Shown: positions 16,395-25,655 of the stretch, piece after piece
How the letters are laid out: each line of letters opens with the position of its first letter
Numbering within the stretch: the first letter of the stretch is position 1
Assembly: GCA_965229505.1 (NCBI GenBank)
Contig: OZ245881.1
Coordinates: 2,232,001 to 2,296,000, forward strand
Reading direction: 5' to 3'
Length of the DNA: 64,000 nt
From: UBA6059 sp040219045
Lineage (GTDB): Bacteria > Bacteroidota > Bacteroidia > Cytophagales > Cyclobacteriaceae
Program-made: the position numbers and the translations under genes
Notes under the pieces: model-generated
The model's input: only the letters and a program-made list of their open reading frames with translations
The model's database searches: none
What the model was told of the DNA's origin: nothing

Positions 16395-17669
16395 ATGTCT
16401 CGGAAAATGCTTCGACTAGTAATAGTATTGGCGACAGTCTCGCTTGCCGGGATTCTCACCACTCAGATTTTCTGGCTGAGACGTGCATTCGACCTTAGAG
16501 AGAAGCAGTTCACACTTAATGTTAACCTAGCATTAAAGAACGTCGTGGAGTCCCTGTGCAACTATAATGGGAGCGATTATCCAGGGGACAATCCTGTGGA
16601 GCAACTGGGCTCGAACTACTTCATAGTTCGTACCAATAATATGATTGATCCCGGCATATTGGAATACTTTCTTACGGCCGAGTTTGAAAAGCGCGCTATC
16701 GCAACAAGTTTTGAATATGGCATTTATGACTGTCGCGATGAGCAGATGGTTTATGGCAATTTTGTCAGCCTGGTCGATGATGCGACTACTCCCGCCGCGA
16801 TTACGGATTTCCCGGACCTATCGGAAAATGATTATTACTTTGGCGTATTCTTTCCTGAGCGACCTTTTGATCTTGCCGGACAGATGGGTATATGGACTTT
16901 CAGCACCCTCGTATTGATCATTGTGGTTGTTTTCTTCGCTTTCACCCTTTTTGTGATATTCAGACAAAAGCGCCTATCGGAAATACAGCGTGACTTCATC
17001 AATAACATTACGCACGAGTTTAAAACACCAATTTCGACGATTGCACTATCTGCCGATGTGCTCAAAGACCCTGATATTGTCAATAGCCCCGAGCGGCTGA
17101 GAAACTATGCCACGATTATAGAAAGCGAAAATTTAAGACTTAAAAATCAGGTGGAGAAAGTCCTGCAAGTGGCAAGTATCGATAGTGATGAAATAGGCTT
17201 AAAGAAGGAGATTCTTAATGTGAAGGATCTGATCGCAGAAGCTTTGAGTAGAATATCGGTACCTCTGGAGAGCAGACAGGGAAAAATAGAATTGATAGCA
17301 GATGCGAAGGAAGCTCTCATCAAAGCGGATAGGCTGCATATCACCAATATTATTTTCAATCTCCTTGATAATGCTGTTAAGTACTCGGAGGACAATCCTG
17401 ACATTCTGGTAAGGATGAGTGCTACCACAAATGACGTTAGCATTGAAGTCAAAGACAATGGGAAAGGGATCGCCAAAGAAGAGCAATCACGCATTTTTGA
17501 TCGATTTTATCGCGTCTCTACAGGCAATCTTCATGATGTGAAGGGTTTTGGGATAGGACTAAACTATGTGAAGATCATTGCGCAGGCACATGGAGGAAAG
17601 ATAGCTGTCTCGAGCAAGTTGGGTCATGGAAGTGTGTTTAAGGTGACATTACCATTATGGAAAGAATGA
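16395..17669 (+). CDS. Sensor histidine kinase (first of two tandem systems)
   Basis: This is a 424-residue membrane kinase. TM1 is at about residues 8-28, a periplasmic sensor loop of about 135 residues follows, and TM2 is at about 165-188. The HisKA helix has phospho-acceptor His207 (NITHEFKTPIST). The HATPase domain has the N box LTNIIFNLLDNAVKYS, the G1 box VKDNGKGIAKEE and the G2 box GFGIGLNYVK. The sensor loop is not a known family; it has CNYNGSDYPGDNPVEQ and a second Cys (YDCRDEQ). ATG 16395 is preferred over TTG 16389. It overlaps the following regulator by 4 bases (ATGA). Confidence 0.9.
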   Translation: MSRKMLRLVIVLATVSLAGILTTQIFWLRRAFDLREKQFTLNVNLALKNVVESLCNYNGSDYPGDNPVEQLGSNYFIVRTNNMIDPGILEYFLTAEFEKRAIATSFEYGIYDCRDEQMVYGNFVSLVDDATTPAAITDFPDLSENDYYFGVFFPERPFDLAGQMGIWTFSTLVLIIVVVFFAFTLFVIFRQKRLSEIQRDFINNITHEFKTPISTIALSADVLKDPDIVNSPERLRNYATIIESENLRLKNQVEKVLQVASIDSDEIGLKKEILNVKDLIAEALSRISVPLESRQGKIELIADAKEALIKADRLHITNIIFNLLDNAVKYSEDNPDILVRMSATTNDVSIEVKDNGKGIAKEEQSRIFDRFYRVSTGNLHDVKGFGIGLNYVKIIAQAHGGKIAVSSKLGHGSVFKVTLPLWKE

Positions 17670-18352
17670 AACAAATACTACTGGTGGAGGATGACGCCAA
17701 CCTGGGGTTTGTTGTGAAAGACAATCTTCTCCAGCGCGGCTATGAGATTGTACATGTCATGGATGGTGAGGCCGGTTGGACGGCTTACAGCCAGCGAAAG
17801 TTTGACCTTTGTCTTCTGGATGTGATGATGCCAAAACTTGATGGCTTCAACCTTGCCCGGCGCATGAGGGAGGAGGACCGGGACATCCCCATACTCTTTC
17901 TTACCGCTAAGTCGATGCTAGAGGATCGTCTGGAAGCTTTTGAGCTTGGGGGTGATGATTTCCTTACCAAGCCCTTCTCCATGGATGAATTAGTCATGCG
18001 CATGGAAGTTTTTCTTCGTCGCAGTATGGTCAGGGCTGAGTCTACCTCTCAATCTTATCGGCTGGGAACGACTACTTTCCTTCCAGCTGAGTTGTGCCTA
18101 CAAACGAATGGCGGCAAGCAGGGACTCACGCAGCGTGAAGCCGATCTGTTGTTATTCTTCTGTGCCAACAAAAACCAGGTCTTGAAGAGAGAGTCCATTC
18201 TAAAGGCGATTTGGGGGGATGATGACTATTTTTTTGGAAGAAGTTTAGATGTATTTATCTCAAAGCTCCGAAAGTATTTGAAACAGGAGCCTACGATTAA
18301 AATCGTCAACTATCACGGTGTGGGCTTCAAGTTTGAAGTCACCGAAGCGTGA
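17666..18352 (+). CDS. OmpR-family response regulator (first tandem system)
   Basis: This 228-residue protein has a receiver domain with the acidic pair VEDD near the N terminus, phospho-acceptor Asp52 (LLDVMMPKLDG), the switch Thr in FLTAKS and the conserved Lys in FLTKPFSMDEL. A winged-helix DNA-binding domain follows (TQREADLLLFFCAN, RSLDVFISKLRKYL, IVNYHGVGFKFEV). It overlaps the kinase stop by 4 bases. An ATG 9 bases upstream is also in frame, but the chosen start fits the family better. Confidence 0.92.
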   Translation: MKQILLVEDDANLGFVVKDNLLQRGYEIVHVMDGEAGWTAYSQRKFDLCLLDVMMPKLDGFNLARRMREEDRDIPILFLTAKSMLEDRLEAFELGGDDFLTKPFSMDELVMRMEVFLRRSMVRAESTSQSYRLGTTTFLPAELCLQTNGGKQGLTQREADLLLFFCANKNQVLKRESILKAIWGDDDYFFGRSLDVFISKLRKYLKQEPTIKIVNYHGVGFKFEVTEA

Positions 18353-18411
18353 CACGAAAGACCGCTGTTGTTAAAAAAGGTTAATTCCATATCTTGAGCC
18401 TCATTCACGCG

Positions 18412-18419
18412 TAAATTTG
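18412..18419 (+). promoter_or_regulatory. -7 element (TAAATTTG) directly before the second histidine kinase gene
   Basis: TAAATTTG ends 4 bases before the ATG at 18424. A TTG at 18394-18396 lies 15 bases upstream, somewhat closer than the usual 19-20. It is the same arrangement as at the first kinase gene. Confidence 0.42.
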
Positions 18420-18423
18420 AGGC

Positions 18424-20070
18424 ATGAGTATTCAAAAAATCCGTTGGATCATCGGGCTGATGAGCTTTGCTCTGCTTGGCCTGATCTACTTTCAGTTCTA
18501 CTGGATAGATAGTGTACTCAAGGCAAATGAAGAACGATTCAAAAGCGATGTACGTGAGGCGCTCAGGGTTGTGACATTGAAGCTGGAGAAGCAAGAAGTA
18601 CTTGATGTCACTTTTGATAACCTCAAGACAACCTTTCAATGGCAGAGAACCAACGATAGCAGAGAGATCGAGCTGATCGAAAGCACCTTTGAGAAGCGCA
18701 TTCTCAATGCCTCTGATATTGACCCGATAGGAGAGGTTGATTCAGTGGCAGATATAAGCAGCCAAAAGGTTTTATTCAGTATCACGGATGGGGCTACTGA
18801 TATAGCCCCACATATTGATCATGTGAAGGCCATGGCAGGGATGGAAAACGAAGATGATGGCTCTAGGCGCAATGTATATTTTAAGAAGCAAATTGACTCG
18901 GTAGGATTTGCCTCTTTGAAGCTCCAAAAGGAACTGCAGAAAGTCGCTAATAAGTCTGAGATGGTTCAAGTCGTCATCCATGAACTTCTTACCAATGACC
19001 GAACTATCGAAAAACGAATAAGCGAAGAAGCGCTTGACTCACTGCTCCGAATGGAACTGAGGAGTAAGGGGATAGACATCTATTTTGAATTTGCTGTACT
19101 TGATCCCACCGAACCGCGGTTGATACTCTCATCTGTAGATCAACCTGAGCCCCCACCTGTGCTCATGGACACAGAACTACGCGCGAGTCTTTTCCCAAAC
19201 GATATACTGGGAGAGAGCAGTTTGCTTCTTATCAACTTTCCAGATCAGAAGGAGTATTTGTTTAGGAAAATATGGCTGACGTTATCCTCTTCAGCATTTT
19301 TGATCCTCGTGATTATTTTTTGCTTTGGTTATGCCATCCACACCATTTTACGGCAGAAGAAGCTTTCTGAAATCAAGAATGATTTCATCAACAATATGAC
19401 CCATGAGTTCAAGACGCCAATTTCGACAGTTTCTCTGGCCTGTGAGGCGCTCCAGGATACAGAGGTGAATACAAGTCCCGGATTGATGGAGCGCTATGTG
19501 GGAATTATCAATGACGAGAATAAGCGACTGGGCCAGCAAGTGGAAAAAGTGCTGCAGATGGCGGTGATTGAGCGCAAGGACTTCAAGTTAAAGCCCGAGC
19601 TGCTAGATATCCACGGCATAATTGATAAGGCGATTGAGAACATCAAAATTCAGGTAGAGAAAAGGGACGGGAGTATCCTCTTTCAGGGTCAGGCACTACA
19701 TACACAGCTGTATGCTGATGAGATGCACCTGACCAATATCATATACAACCTGCTCGACAATGCTAACAAATACAGTAACGACAAGCCAAAAATAACGGTC
19801 AGCACTATTGACAATACCGAAGGCATTAAGATTGCGGTAGCGGATCATGGCATAGGGATGTCCAAGGATCAGCAGTCTCGGATCTTTGAGCGATTTTATC
19901 GAGTGCCTACCGGCAATATCCATGACGTCAAGGGATTCGGACTTGGGCTGGCTTATGTACGACGCATCGTCAACGCACATGGGGGTGACATCACCGTCAG
20001 TAGTAAGCCTAACGAAGGTAGTACCTTCGAGATATTTCTACCATTTGAGCAGCAATATGAAGAGCATTAA
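18424..20070 (+). CDS. Sensor histidine kinase (second tandem system)
   Basis: This 548-residue membrane kinase has TM1 at about residues 10-30, a periplasmic loop of about 250 residues, and TM2 at about 283-308. His327 is the phospho-acceptor (NNMTHEFKTPISTVSLACEA). The catalytic domain has LTNIIYNLLDNANKYS, ADHGIGMSKDQQ and GFGLGLAYVRRI. The cytoplasmic half is strikingly like that of the kinase 1.4 kb upstream (shared DFINN.THEFKTPIST, YRV.TGN.HDVKGFG), while the sensor loops differ in length and sequence. Its end overlaps the next regulator by 14 bases. Confidence 0.92.
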   Translation: MSIQKIRWIIGLMSFALLGLIYFQFYWIDSVLKANEERFKSDVREALRVVTLKLEKQEVLDVTFDNLKTTFQWQRTNDSREIELIESTFEKRILNASDIDPIGEVDSVADISSQKVLFSITDGATDIAPHIDHVKAMAGMENEDDGSRRNVYFKKQIDSVGFASLKLQKELQKVANKSEMVQVVIHELLTNDRTIEKRISEEALDSLLRMELRSKGIDIYFEFAVLDPTEPRLILSSVDQPEPPPVLMDTELRASLFPNDILGESSLLLINFPDQKEYLFRKIWLTLSSSAFLILVIIFCFGYAIHTILRQKKLSEIKNDFINNMTHEFKTPISTVSLACEALQDTEVNTSPGLMERYVGIINDENKRLGQQVEKVLQMAVIERKDFKLKPELLDIHGIIDKAIENIKIQVEKRDGSILFQGQALHTQLYADEMHLTNIIYNLLDNANKYSNDKPKITVSTIDNTEGIKIAVADHGIGMSKDQQSRIFERFYRVPTGNIHDVKGFGLGLAYVRRIVNAHGGDITVSSKPNEGSTFEIFLPFEQQYEEH

Positions 20071-20755
20071 AATACTAGTCGTGGAGGATGACCCCAATCT
20101 AGGTCAGATACTTAAAGAGTACCTGGACCTAAAAGGGCATGCTACAGAATTAGCCGCTGACGGGGAAGCTGGGTTGCGTCGGTTTGAAACAGGTAATTTT
20201 GATTTTTGCATTCTGGACATCATGATGCCAAAAAAAGATGGGTTTACCCTGGCTAAGGAAATAAGACAGCAGGATAAAGAAATTCCGATCATTTTTTTAA
20301 CTGCCAAGTCGATGAAGGAAGATACAATTGCCGGTCTTAAAGTGGGAGCTGATGATTATCTCACTAAGCCGTTTAGTATGGAGGAGCTTTTGCTAAGAAT
20401 CAAGGCGATCATGCGAAGAACCAAGGATAAACAAGAGCAGCGCGCTTTCGAGCCGCAGCAGTTTACCATGGGGGATTGCACATTTAACTACGATCATTTG
20501 TTGCTTAAGACGCCTGTGCGAGAGATCAAGTTAACCGCCAAGGAAAGTGACCTGCTGCGGGTTTTTTGTAAAAACCTGAATCATACTGTCGACCGTAGCA
20601 TTTTCCTTAAGGAAGTTTGGAAAGACGACTCATACTTCAATGCACGGAGCATGGATGTGTACATAGCAAAACTCCGGAAGTATTTAAAAGATGACCTCAC
20701 TTTACAAATTTTAACTGTGCATGGACAAGGATTTAAGCTTGTAACTTTGCCATAA
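20057..20755 (+). CDS. OmpR-family response regulator (second tandem system)
   Basis: This 232-residue protein has a receiver (ILVVEDDPNLG, Asp54 in CILDIMMPKKDG, FLTAKS, YLTKPFSMEELLLRI) and a winged-helix output domain (LTAKESDLLRVFCKN, ARSMDVYIAKLRKYL, LTVHGQGFKL). The ATG at 20057 (MKSIKILVVED) is chosen because the receiver fold begins there. It is the cognate partner of the upstream kinase by overlap and clearly related to the regulator at 17666. Confidence 0.92.
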   Translation: MKSIKILVVEDDPNLGQILKEYLDLKGHATELAADGEAGLRRFETGNFDFCILDIMMPKKDGFTLAKEIRQQDKEIPIIFLTAKSMKEDTIAGLKVGADDYLTKPFSMEELLLRIKAIMRRTKDKQEQRAFEPQQFTMGDCTFNYDHLLLKTPVREIKLTAKESDLLRVFCKNLNHTVDRSIFLKEVWKDDSYFNARSMDVYIAKLRKYLKDDLTLQILTVHGQGFKLVTLP

Positions 20756-20894
20756 GATTTGTATTTTACTAATTCGCCCAAAGAGAAATCCGCCGCTCTC
20801 AGTTGAAATCAGTTCAATATGATTTTCATTTGCGCTAGTGAACTCATAGGCTCAAAAAAGACGTTTTAACAAAAAACCATCAAGACAATCAGTA

Positions 20895-21620
20895 ATGAAA
20901 ATTGTACCATCCATATCAGTCATAAATAATAGAAGTGTCAGACTCACCAAGGGTGATTTTGACAATGAAAAGGCTTATAAGGATAGTCCGATTGATGTTG
21001 CTCGTCAGTTTGAGGAGCATGGTATTGATAGAATACACTTTGTAGATCTAGATGGGGCAAAGAAAGGCGCTCCGGTGAACTATCATGCGCTGGAGATGAT
21101 CGCTAATTTCACCAAACTAAAGATTAACTATTCCGGAGGTATTCACACTGACGGAGATCTTAGTAAGGTGTTCGAACATGGAGCAGAAAGCGTTACTTCA
21201 GCAACGATAGCCGTATATAATAAACAACTATTCGCTGACTGGCTGATGTCCTACGGTCGCCAAAAGATAGCGCTGGGAGCCGATGTGCTCGACGGCCATT
21301 TGAGAGTGGGCGGATGGCAAAAAGACACAAAAATCGAGCTATTCGATCACATTCGATATTTCCACGAAAGAGGACTTAGGTTTCTAAAAACAACTGACAT
21401 ATCTCGAGATGGGTCAATGGAAGGCCCGGCTTTCGATCTTTATGAGAGTATTCTGAAAGAATTCCCGAGTCTCAGCCTTTTTGCTAGTGGTGGCGTGCGC
21501 TCAATAGATGATATTAAGAAGCTCGCAGACATTGGCGTCTATGGAGTAGTGTTTGGCAAGGCTTATTACGAAGGAAAGATAAGCTTGAAGGAGCTAGATC
21601 AATTCATCGCCGTACAGTAG
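20895..21620 (+). CDS. HisA-like (beta/alpha)8 barrel isomerase homologue with an altered active site
   Basis: This 241-residue protein is of HisA length and has clear HisA motifs: NRSVRLTKGDF, IHFVDLDGAKKG, GADVLDG with Asp130, TDISRDGSMEGPAF and LFASGGVRSIDDIKKL. HisA isomerises ProFAR to PRFAR in histidine synthesis. The catalytic Asp at position 8 of HisA (VPAIDL type) is Ser8 here (IVPSISVINN), and the next conserved Asp-Gly is Asn-Asn. The second catalytic Asp is kept. No other his gene is near. It could be a divergent HisA or a paralogue with another role. Confidence 0.8.
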   Translation: MKIVPSISVINNRSVRLTKGDFDNEKAYKDSPIDVARQFEEHGIDRIHFVDLDGAKKGAPVNYHALEMIANFTKLKINYSGGIHTDGDLSKVFEHGAESVTSATIAVYNKQLFADWLMSYGRQKIALGADVLDGHLRVGGWQKDTKIELFDHIRYFHERGLRFLKTTDISRDGSMEGPAFDLYESILKEFPSLSLFASGGVRSIDDIKKLADIGVYGVVFGKAYYEGKISLKELDQFIAVQ

Positions 21621-21637
21621 TAGAAACAACACGGCAC

Positions 21638-21658
21638 AAAAAAAGGGCTACTCGCCCT
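21638..21658 (-). terminator. Rho-independent terminator for the gene at 21686-21985
   Basis: On the minus strand AGGGC at 21658-21654 pairs with GCCCT at 21648-21644 around a 5-base loop. It is followed by an unbroken T run over 21644-21638. Confidence 0.65.
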
Positions 21659-21685
21659 CACTCACTTTAATATCAATTAGAAGTC

Positions 21686-21985
21686 CTATTCCTCAGCTAT
21701 AGCTGTCTTGTTCTCTGAGACAGGATCCATATCTCCATACTTCACTTTATATACCATGTAGAATAGGAAGTTGTACTTGCTAATGGAGTGAAAACTTGAG
21801 TCGGTCTGCGACTTGTTCTTGACAGTGGTATACTCTGCCTCCTCTAGTTTCTCTTCTTTTTCGTTCTTATCACTTTGTGTATCCTCAGTCCCGGTTTTTT
21901 TATCCTCTTTTGTACCATCTGCGAAGGCAGTGCTTGCACTGATGAAAGAGATTAGAAATACGAAAGACAGAAGTTTTTTAACCAT
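21686..21985 (-). CDS. Small exported protein of unknown function
   Basis: This 99-residue protein has a clear signal peptide (MVKKLLSFVFLISFISASTAFA). A highly charged, probably disordered stretch follows (DGTKEDKKTGTEDTQ, KNEKEEKLEEAEY), then a short hydrophobic patch (FLFYMVYKVKYGDMD). No family is recognised. The ATG at 21985 places the signal peptide correctly; a longer frame upstream lacks any such start. It is followed by its own terminator. Confidence 0.65.
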   Translation of the reverse strand: MVKKLLSFVFLISFISASTAFADGTKEDKKTGTEDTQSDKNEKEEKLEEAEYTTVKNKSQTDSSFHSISKYNFLFYMVYKVKYGDMDPVSENKTAIAEE

Positions 21986-22064
21986 AAGTGCGAATTCGTA
22001 ATAGGAAACGAATATAGCTAAAAATTGTTTAATTACTTCGAGTATTCCTTTAACATATTTCCTT

Positions 22065-22937
22065 TTGTACAAAGAAAAACCCATTCATATACGTTTATTG
22101 GCACTAGCCGACTTATCGCAGCTTTATTATACTTTTTTGGAGGCCTTTAGTGACTACAGTATAGATATGAGTTTGGGTCAGAAGGCATTCGAGCGTAGGA
22201 TGCTCAATAAGCTGAGTATCGAATGGCCCTTATCTGTTGGCGCTTTTTCAGGTGATAAGATGGTAGGCTTCATCGTCCATACTTCCAACAACTACCAAAA
22301 TGAATGTTATGCATACAACGGTGGTACAGGAGTAATACCTGAGTACAGGGGTTTGAATTTGACGGAGCACATGTATGGTCGCGCTATCAGGCAGATGCAA
22401 GAGTACGGCATCCAGAAATGTGTACTTGAGGTAATTGACACCAATTCGAACGCGATTAAAGCTTACCAGAAGGTAGGATTTCGAAAAAAGCGAATGCTTA
22501 GATGCTACAAGTTGGTAAGGAGCATTGTTGCTGCTACGAATCACACAGAGAGGTACTCTGTTGAGACTTTAGATACGAGAGGACTTGAAGCCTTGCCGAA
22601 TCTGACAATTCCGAGTTTTATGGACACCTGGGCTCAGCTTACCAGAAATAGTGCCCACGAAAAAATGCTCCGAATTTATGATCAGGACGATACATTGAAA
22701 GGGTATGCCATCTTTCAACCTGATAATGGCAGGATCGCCAGGCTATGGGTGCACGAAAAGTATCGGAGGATTGGGATTGGAAGATCGCTCCTATCTACCA
22801 TAGCGAGCAAATGTCCAAACAAGTCACTCACTGTGATCAATGTAGATGAAAATGACCAGGCCGCACATCAATTTTTGATAGCTTGTGGTTTTGAAAATCA
22901 GATCAACCAATGGGAGATGATACTGGAAATACACTGA
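22065..22937 (+). CDS. Tandem GNAT-type acetyltransferase
   Basis: This protein of about 290 residues has two GNAT modules. The first has the acetyl-CoA loop GGTGVIPEYRGLNLTEHMY and ends with NAIKAYQKVGFRKKRML. The second has RLWVHEKYRRIGIGRSLL and ends with QAAHQFLIACGFENQ. The substrate is unknown. The start is uncertain: the frame opens with TTG at 22065 and no ATG lies before the first module begins. The 3' end overlaps the murF-alr gene by 28 bases, so the two are probably coupled. Confidence 0.8.
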   Translation: MYKEKPIHIRLLALADLSQLYYTFLEAFSDYSIDMSLGQKAFERRMLNKLSIEWPLSVGAFSGDKMVGFIVHTSNNYQNECYAYNGGTGVIPEYRGLNLTEHMYGRAIRQMQEYGIQKCVLEVIDTNSNAIKAYQKVGFRKKRMLRCYKLVRSIVAATNHTERYSVETLDTRGLEALPNLTIPSFMDTWAQLTRNSAHEKMLRIYDQDDTLKGYAIFQPDNGRIARLWVHEKYRRIGIGRSLLSTIASKCPNKSLTVINVDENDQAAHQFLIACGFENQINQWEMILEIH

Positions 22938-25366
22938 CCACCTCGCAGCTACCAGAAATAGCCTCTGGTCGGTGGCTTTCTTTTGTTGAGGATCGTCCTT
23001 TGGAGCGGCTCATCACCGATACACGCCACCTACCGGAATCTGATGTGGCGGTCTTTATTGCCATAGACGGAGCGAATCATGATGGACATCACTACATCGA
23101 TCAGGCATATACTGCCGGCATTCGCACGTTTGTCATTGAGAAGAAAGTTGCAATTCAACAATGGCCAGAAGCTAACTTTTGGCTGGCTCCATCGTCTGTG
23201 GGTGCTCTTCAGCAACTGGCAGCTTTCAAAAGGAATCAGTATGCAATAGCTGTTGTCGGCATCACAGGCTCCAACGGAAAGACTATCGTCAAAGAGTGGC
23301 TTTCAGCAATACTCCAGGACAAGCGAAGAGTGGTGAAGAGCCCCAAAAGTTTCAATTCCCAAATTGGGGTACCGCTATCGGTATGGCAGATGGGCGGGTC
23401 GCATGATTTGGGGATTTTTGAAGCAGGAATATCAAAGACTGGTGAGATGAGTGCCCTGGAGCATGTCATCAAACCAACGATTGGGCTGCTTACGAATATA
23501 GGCAGTGCTCATGATGCAGGGTTCAATTCGAGAAAAGAGAAGCTTCAGGAAAAAATCAAGCTCTTCAAGGATTCAAAGGCGATTGTCTATTGTGCTGATA
23601 ACCCTATGATAGATAGGGAACTGAAGGCCACATATCAGGATAAAGAATTGATCAGTTGGTCGACAAGACCTGGAGAATCAGCCATTGATATTGCCTATCA
23701 AGAGAATATAATCACTCTGGATGGGGCCCTGGGACAATATTCATTGACGTCACCATTTACTGATAAGTCGTCACTTGAGAATCTTAGTCATATAGTGGTA
23801 CTGCTTAGGCACCTGGGGTTTGATTTTTCATTTATCCAGCAAAAGATTTTGGGTCTAACGCAGGTGAAGATGCGACTGGAGCTCAAAGAGGGTATTCATC
23901 AGACCTACCTCATTGATGATAGCTACAACAATGACCTCAGCGGACTGAAAGTGGCCCTTGGCTTCCTGGCACGGCAGAAGCAGTACCGGAAAAAGACATT
24001 GATATTAGCACCCATCGAACAGGCCTCAGAGTCTGATGATGCTTTATATATTGAAGTGGCTAAGCTGTTGTCCGAATTTGACATCAACCGACTGATAGGG
24101 ATAGGGAGTTTGATAACCAACCACCTTGGCGACATGCCAATAGAGAAAGAGTTTTATCCAGATCTTGAGACCTACTTTCGGAATAAACCAAAGTTCACAC
24201 AGGAGGTCATACTAGTAAAGGGAGCAAGGAACTATCATCTCGAAAAAATAGTCGCTGACCTTCAGCAAAAGCGCCATGATACATTGCTCGAGATCAACCT
24301 GGAGGCAACGGTTCATAATCTCAATGTATATCGTCAAAGGTTAAAGCCCGAAACCAAGCTGATGGTAATGGTCAAGGCCATGGCTTACGGTTCGGGTATA
24401 CGTGAGATTGCGCAGGTACTGGAGCATCAAAAAGTGGATTATTTGGGTGTAGCCTACACCGATGAGGGGGTTGAGCTCCGTAAGAATGGGATTACCCTAC
24501 CCATTATGGTAATGAACCCATCTGCCGACAGTTTTGAATTGATCGATGAGTATCGGCTTGAGCCGGAGATATACGATATCCCACAGTTGGAGGCTTATAT
24601 TAACCATTTCAAAAACTCAGGGTCTAAGCCGAGTATTCATCTGAAGCTAGAGACGGGAATGCATCGGCTCGGTATTTTGCCTCAGCAGATGGATGATCTC
24701 ATTGACCTCCTATCGGAAAATGAAGTGCCTGTGGCCGGAGTTCTGACTCATCTGGCTGGAGCAGAGGATCCTCAGCATGACAATTACTCCCATGCTCAAG
24801 TGAAGCAATTTCTGGAGGGCTATCAAAAAATATCATCTGTTCTTAAGAACAGACCTCTACAGCATGTAGTGAACTCGCCAGGCGTTTTGAGATTTCCTGA
24901 ATATCATTTTGACATGGTGCGCTTGGGCATTGGTATTTATGGATTTGACTCCTCTGAGGAAATTCAGGAGTTGTTACGGGAGGTGGGTACCCTAAAGACT
25001 TATATTTCACGTATTGAGACTATCGAGGAGGATGAATCTGTAGGATATGGCCGATCCTGGAAAGCATCACAAAGAACCACTGTGGCCACATTGCCGATTG
25101 GGTATGCTGACGGATACAGGAGGGTATTTAGCAATGGCATGGGGAAGGTCGGCTTAAATGGGAGATTGGTACCTGTCATCGGCAATGTCTGCATGGACAT
25201 GTGCATGATCGACGTATCCGAGGTGGCGTGTAAAGTGGGTGATGAGGCGATCATTTTTGGTCAAAACCCAACTATAAGGGATCTCGCAGAATGGTCCGAT
25301 ACGATTCCTTACGAAATACTCACGAATGTAAGCGCCAGGGTAAGGCGTACCTATGTTTCGGAGTAG
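22910..25366 (+). CDS. Fused MurF ligase and alanine racemase
   Basis: This 818-residue fusion serves peptidoglycan synthesis. The N-terminal MurF half (to about 455) joins D-Ala-D-Ala to the UDP-MurNAc-tripeptide and has the ATP loop GITGSNGKTIVKEW at about residue 117 and LIDDSYNNDLSGLK. The C-terminal alanine racemase half starts at LLEINLEATVHNLNVYR. Its PLP lysine is at about residue 489 (VMVKAMAYGSG) and its catalytic Tyr at about 713 (VGYGRSW), with GNVCMDMCMIDVS near the end. The fusion is well known in Bacteroidota and supplies D-Ala and uses its dipeptide in one polypeptide. Confidence 0.95.
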   Translation: MGDDTGNTLTTSQLPEIASGRWLSFVEDRPLERLITDTRHLPESDVAVFIAIDGANHDGHHYIDQAYTAGIRTFVIEKKVAIQQWPEANFWLAPSSVGALQQLAAFKRNQYAIAVVGITGSNGKTIVKEWLSAILQDKRRVVKSPKSFNSQIGVPLSVWQMGGSHDLGIFEAGISKTGEMSALEHVIKPTIGLLTNIGSAHDAGFNSRKEKLQEKIKLFKDSKAIVYCADNPMIDRELKATYQDKELISWSTRPGESAIDIAYQENIITLDGALGQYSLTSPFTDKSSLENLSHIVVLLRHLGFDFSFIQQKILGLTQVKMRLELKEGIHQTYLIDDSYNNDLSGLKVALGFLARQKQYRKKTLILAPIEQASESDDALYIEVAKLLSEFDINRLIGIGSLITNHLGDMPIEKEFYPDLETYFRNKPKFTQEVILVKGARNYHLEKIVADLQQKRHDTLLEINLEATVHNLNVYRQRLKPETKLMVMVKAMAYGSGIREIAQVLEHQKVDYLGVAYTDEGVELRKNGITLPIMVMNPSADSFELIDEYRLEPEIYDIPQLEAYINHFKNSGSKPSIHLKLETGMHRLGILPQQMDDLIDLLSENEVPVAGVLTHLAGAEDPQHDNYSHAQVKQFLEGYQKISSVLKNRPLQHVVNSPGVLRFPEYHFDMVRLGIGIYGFDSSEEIQELLREVGTLKTYISRIETIEEDESVGYGRSWKASQRTTVATLPIGYADGYRRVFSNGMGKVGLNGRLVPVIGNVCMDMCMIDVSEVACKVGDEAIIFGQNPTIRDLAEWSDTIPYEILTNVSARVRRTYVSE

Positions 25367-25655
25367 CCAATGAGCAGCCCGGCAGCTTCTGAGAGTCGAT
25401 TTCGGACTTACCCATGTGAACAGATTTTGTCTGAGACAATCCGATTATCTCTCAGGTTACCTTTCTTAACATTTGCTTCCTTATGATCAGCTGCGACAGA
25501 TTTTTACTTTTTCCCATCACCATAACCAGATTTTAAATTGAGGTTCTGATCAAAATCATTTTTTGAGCGTAAGCTATCTTCTCCAAAACATTGGTCAATT
25601 CCTCAGCAGGACTTACCTTTGGCTCCTATCTTTAATCAATCTAAATAAACAAAGC
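25367..25655. other. Gap upstream of feoA
   Basis: No gene is supported in these 289 bases. TATCTTTA near 25628, one base off TAnnTTTG, is a possible -7 element for feoAB. No Fur-like dyad and no convincing terminator for murF-alr were found. Confidence 0.4.

Noticed and set aside
22065..25366. Frameshift between the GNAT gene and murF-alr because of their 28-base overlap
   Set aside because: Both proteins are complete with proper ends, and MurF starts at a sensible position, so the overlap is ordinary coupling.
25367..25655. A riboswitch or Fur box in the leader of feoA
   Set aside because: No conserved riboswitch core and no clear Fur-type dyad could be found by eye.
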